Part shown: positions 59,373 through 61,819 of the stretch, piece by piece
How the letters are laid out: the number at the start of each line of letters is the position of its first letter
Numbering within the stretch: the first letter of the stretch is position 1
Position numbers and translations under genes: made by a program
NCBI GenBank assembly: GCA_900767645.1
Contig: CAAFZY010000023.1
Coordinates: forward strand, 1-61,819
Length of the DNA: 61,819 bases
Reading direction: 5' to 3'
DNA from: Alphaproteobacteria bacterium
GTDB lineage: Bacteria; Pseudomonadota; Alphaproteobacteria; RF32; CAG-239
Notes under the pieces: model-generated
Told to the model about the DNA's origin: nothing
The model's database searches: none
The model's input: only the letters and a program-made list of their open reading frames with translations

Positions 59373-59603
59373 ATGAACACATTAAAAAAAGTCAGGCAGC
59401 TGATGGAAAAACATGTTCCGGGCCTGCCTCCGATAGATAAATATACAATTCTATCGGACATTCTGTTTGATGATTTCTGCAAAGAACTCTTGAGCAGAGA
59501 TTTAGAAGAAGAATACACCATCTTAATTCCGGCGTTGGAAACAGACCGCTGGAATACAGTAGGTGACATTGTGGAAACGGTTGAAAAATACCTCCACGAT
59601 TAG
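59373..59603 (+). CDS. Acyl-carrier-protein-like 76-aa protein, no carrier Ser
   Basis: Size and helix plan match ACP: KVRQLMEKH helix, then DILFDDFCKELLSRDLEEEY in place of the DSLDxVEL helix, then TILIPALETDRWNTVGDIVE with VEKYL, close to IPDExxxxxTVGDxVxYI of ACPs. The Ser that takes phosphopantetheine is absent (DILFDDF at that place), so it cannot be a normal carrier. There is no ribosome site; TATAAT lies directly before the ATG. Either a regulator derived from ACP or a chance resemblance. Confidence 0.5.
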   Translation: MNTLKKVRQLMEKHVPGLPPIDKYTILSDILFDDFCKELLSRDLEEEYTILIPALETDRWNTVGDIVETVEKYLHD

Positions 59604-59611
59604 CAAAAAAG

Positions 59612-59653
59612 AACAGAGCCGTTCGCTTTTAAGCCAACCGCTCTGTTTTTTAG
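59612..59653. terminator. Terminator between convergent genes
   Basis: AACAGAGC (59612-59619) pairs with GCTCTGTT (59640-59647), with A and T tracts outside; serves the 76-aa gene and rlmB. Confidence 0.7.
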
Positions 59654-59664
59654 TTTAAATCGGC

Positions 59665-60432
59665 TTATTTTCGCGCTGAATTATTTAAGCTCAGTTCATA
59701 AAGCGTAATCGCCGCCGCGGTTGAAACATTAAGGCTTTCAACCTTTTCCGAAATCGGCAACCGCACGGTCATATCGCATGATTCTTCCACCAAACGACGC
59801 ATACCGGCGCCCTCGCTGCCCATAATCACCGCCCATTTGCCGCTTTTATCCATTTTATCAATAGTGGTTTTGGCGTATCCGTCCATACCTACCGTCCAAA
59901 ATCCGTGTTGCTTTAAGATTTCAACCGCGCGCACCAAATTAGTAACCCGCACCACCGGCATAAACTCCATGGTTCCGGCGGCGGCTTTGGCCATTGCTCC
60001 GCTTTCCTGCGGCGAATTTTTATCTTGCACTATCAGCGCCAACGCGCCGAACGCCGCGCAAGAGCGAATAATTGCCCCAATGTTTTGCGGGTCGGTCACC
60101 TGATCCAAAATCAGCACCACGCCTTTTTCCAAGTTATCGGCACGTTCGCATAATTCTTCAATGCTCAAGCCGGCAAGCGGCGAACAAAACAGCGCCAATC
60201 CCTGATGCACCGCTTCCGGCGGCAACAGGCGGTCAATTTCTTTTTTATCTGCGCTCACCACCGTAATATGCGGATATTTTCGTGAAAACTCCGCCGCATT
60301 TTCAGGCGTACAGAGCAGTTTTTCAATTTTGCGCTGCTGATTTTGCAACGCTGAAACCACGGCATGATGCCCATATAAAATCAGCCCTTTGGCATCAGAT
60401 TTAACCGGTGCCGATTTATTAAATTTTTTCAT
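59665..60432 (-). CDS. rlmB: 23S rRNA (guanosine-2'-O)-methyltransferase, TrmH/RlmB family
   Basis: A 255-aa SPOUT enzyme. An N-terminal RNA-binding domain (LILYGHHAVVSALQNQQRKI) is followed by the knotted domain: LILDQVTDPQNIGAIIRSCA, FGALALIVQ, VIMGSEGAGM and LPISEKVESLNVSTAAAITL, the three SPOUT motifs. It methylates G2251 in the P-loop of 23S rRNA. The start at 60432 overlaps the murQ stop by one base (TAATG) behind AAAGGTG. All motifs intact. Confidence 0.92.
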   Translation of the reverse strand: MKKFNKSAPVKSDAKGLILYGHHAVVSALQNQQRKIEKLLCTPENAAEFSRKYPHITVVSADKKEIDRLLPPEAVHQGLALFCSPLAGLSIEELCERADNLEKGVVLILDQVTDPQNIGAIIRSCAAFGALALIVQDKNSPQESGAMAKAAAGTMEFMPVVRVTNLVRAVEILKQHGFWTVGMDGYAKTTIDKMDKSGKWAVIMGSEGAGMRRLVEESCDMTVRLPISEKVESLNVSTAAAITLYELSLNNSARK

Positions 60433-61316
60433 TAAATCACCTTTCGTAAAACTCCGCCGGCTTGCCGCAACAATTCTTGAGCTTCCGACAACGTACAATT
60501 TTTATGTTTCATCACACAAGCGGCTTTAACACTGTTTTGTGCCTCACGCAACAACTGCTCCGCTTCCGACATGCTGATATTGCAAATTTCCGCCACGATT
60601 CGACATCCGCGATTATGCAGTTTTTCATTCATAATTTGAACATCAATCATATAGTTTTTATATGTTTTGCCGATTCGTATCATGGCTCCGCTTGAAATCA
60701 TATTAAGCACCAGTTTTTGCGCCGTGCCTGACTTCATACGCGACGAGCCGGTAATTGCCTCTTGCCCCACCTGCGGACAAATAAAAATATCGGCAAACTC
60801 TTTAATTTTTGCCTGAGGATTTGACGTTATCGCCACGGTAGTGCAACCTTTCCGACGCGCAATTTGCAAAACCTTCAACACATAGCAAGGATTGCCGCTT
60901 GCCGAAATTCCAACCACCACATCATTTTTTTGCGGATTAAACGCCGCCATATCCTGCCGCGCAAATTCCGCATTATCCTCAGCATTTTCAACTGCCGTTA
61001 AAAGCGCCTTTTCGCCGCCGGCAATAAAACCGCTGACCATACCTTTGGGCGCCCCGAAAGTCGGCGGACACTCTGAAGCGTCTAGAACTCCGAGTCTGCC
61101 GCTGGTTCCGGCGCCGAAATAAGCAAGTCTGCCTCCTCTTAAAAACGATTCGGCAACCGCATTTATTGCTTTTCCTATCGGCTCAAGCTGCGTTTCAACC
61201 GCCAAAGCCACTTTTTTATCTTCATTATTTATGGCTTTTGCAATTTCATACGGGGTCATCAGGTCAATATTTACCGTATCCGGATTGCTCCGTTCGGTTA
61301 AAATAACGTTGTCCAT
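60432..61316 (-). CDS. murQ: N-acetylmuramic acid 6-phosphate etherase
   Basis: A 294-aa SIS-domain enzyme that cleaves the lactyl ether of MurNAc-6-phosphate during recycling of cell-wall sugars. FGAGTSGRLGVLDASECPPT is the MurQ signature, with GISASGNPCYV, GSSRMKSGTAQK and the late KNYMIDVQIMNEKL as further family blocks. The start is at 61316 because TGGAG lies 10 nt upstream; the frame's earlier ATG lies near the promoter. It is first in an operon with rlmB. No phosphotransferase gene for MurNAc is adjacent. Confidence 0.93.
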   Translation of the reverse strand: MDNVILTERSNPDTVNIDLMTPYEIAKAINNEDKKVALAVETQLEPIGKAINAVAESFLRGGRLAYFGAGTSGRLGVLDASECPPTFGAPKGMVSGFIAGGEKALLTAVENAEDNAEFARQDMAAFNPQKNDVVVGISASGNPCYVLKVLQIARRKGCTTVAITSNPQAKIKEFADIFICPQVGQEAITGSSRMKSGTAQKLVLNMISSGAMIRIGKTYKNYMIDVQIMNEKLHNRGCRIVAEICNISMSEAEQLLREAQNSVKAACVMKHKNCTLSEAQELLRQAGGVLRKVI

Positions 61317-61466
61317 AAGCAAAACTCCATTGTAACTTCTTCTAAACCAACAAAATATGCAAAATAAATTAAGATATTGTGAAAAAAAGGTTGACAATCG
61401 CGCAAAAATAAGGTTATTTGCAATTCAGAAGGTAAAAAAGACTAGTTCTTTTCCCGTCTGCTTGAC

Positions 61467-61552
61467 GGAGGGGTGGCAGAGCGGTCAAATGCAACGGACT
61501 GTAAATCCGTCGACTTTTGTCTACGATGGTTCGAATCCATCCCCCTCCACCA
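61467..61552 (+). tRNA. tRNA-Tyr (GTA)
   Basis: A class II tRNA with acceptor GGAGGGG/CCCCTCC, anticodon loop CTGTAAA (GTA), a long variable arm (CGACTTTTGTCTACG region) and encoded CCA. Confidence 0.95.
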
Positions 61553-61577
61553 GTTAATTTTCTGATGTCTAGAGTTT

Positions 61578-61651
61578 GCGGGTGTAGCTCAATGGTAGAG
61601 CAGAAGCCTTCCAAGCTTATTACGGGGGTTCGATTCCCCTCACCCGCTCCA
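61578..61651 (+). tRNA. tRNA-Gly (TCC)
   Basis: Acceptor GCGGGTG/CACCCGC, D arm AGCTCAATGGTAGAGC, anticodon loop CTTCCAA (TCC), T arm GGGGGTTCGATTCCCCT, encoded CCA. 25 bp behind tRNA-Tyr and 50 bp before tuf, probably one transcript. Confidence 0.95.
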
Positions 61652-61701
61652 AAATCTTTATATCAGAAGTCATCTTAATCTTTTTTAAGGATAAAACAAC
61701 A

Positions 61702-61819
61702 ATGGCAAAAGAGAAATTTGAGCGGAGCAAGCCGCACTGCAATATCGGAACAATCGGTCACGTAGACCACGGTAAAACCACATTAACAGCCGCCATCACC
61801 AAAGTATTGGCAGAAGAAG
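61702..61819 (+). CDS. tuf: Elongation factor Tu, 5' part
   Basis: The first 39 codons of EF-Tu: MAKEKFERSKPHCNIGTIGH then VDHGKTTLTAAITKVLAEE, containing the GTP-binding P-loop GHVDHGKT. AAGGA lies upstream of the ATG. The window ends within the gene. EF-Tu brings aminoacyl-tRNA to the ribosome. The tRNA-Tyr / tRNA-Gly / tuf order is a common bacterial arrangement. Confidence 0.95.
   Translation, partial: MAKEKFERSKPHCNIGTIGHVDHGKTTLTAAITKVLAEE

Overview
The window reads as the chromosome of an AT-rich alphaproteobacterium, probably one of the uncultured gut-associated lineages; this is inference from gene content. Support comes from a LexA site of the alphaproteobacterial GTTC-N7-GTTC type in front of a Y-family polymerase gene, a DUF2155 protein next to MCE (MlaD-like) proteins, an AsmA protein, a DUF3768 relic, and the murQ / rlmB / tRNA-Tyr / tRNA-Gly / tuf block at the right end.

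Layout. 1-9.5 kb: a pilin-like gene, a nucleoside-salvage operon on the minus strand (cdd, punA, deoA), a large AsmA protein, a GalU-like enzyme and a second pilin-like gene. 9.7-31.6 kb: a defence-rich genomic island. It starts at the 3' end of a tRNA-Pro gene and is bounded by two direct copies of a ~130-bp sequence. It carries a DUF3768 pseudogene, an XRE/ImmA pair, an EndoIII-like glycosylase lying between broken hsdS pieces, a frameshifted tyrosine recombinase, and a long type I restriction-modification operon (hsdM, RhuM-Fic, micro-ORF, coiled-coil membrane protein, hsdS, AAA-TOPRIM ATPase, hsdR, low-molecular-weight phosphatase). Further right are a possible modification-dependent nuclease, an internally deleted DUF2779 gene, and an HTH gene near a vWA gene. 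31.8-38 kb: adenine deaminase, an AT-rich decayed block (adenosine deaminase and radical SAM remnants around a CYTH gene), a LexA-controlled Y-family polymerase, a third pilin-like gene, and a tRNA-Thr with a duplicated 3' half. 38-52 kb: lineage-specific proteins, two family 2 glycosyltransferases, tRNA-Ile2, a fourth pilin-like gene, a 1.3-kb phage-derived insertion with a structured RNA inside an EamA-type transporter gene, and two TPR-like membrane proteins. 52-61.8 kb: a Lon-like protease, a small highly structured 59-aa gene unit, a Cys-rich secreted protein, a TrmN6-like methyltransferase, an LprI/MCE/MCE/DUF2155 envelope operon, rlmB, murQ, two tRNAs and the start of tuf.

Three things deserve most attention. 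(1) Four solitary pilin-like genes are scattered over 46 kb, each behind a nearly identical ~95-bp leader; the noncoding leader is conserved better at nucleotide level than the coding start behind it. (2) The type I RM locus has inverted hsdS repeats (42 bp identical; 79 bp with one mismatch) and a resident recombinase broken by one base in an A6 run, so specificity switching is probably frozen or itself switchable. Its operon also carries unusual partners. (3) The 1.3-kb insertion at 46.4-47.7 kb contains an RNA whose segments can form mutually exclusive pairings ahead of a terminator and a membrane-protein gene. No CRISPR array, rRNA gene or intact IS element was seen. All function calls rest on reading the sequence by eye.
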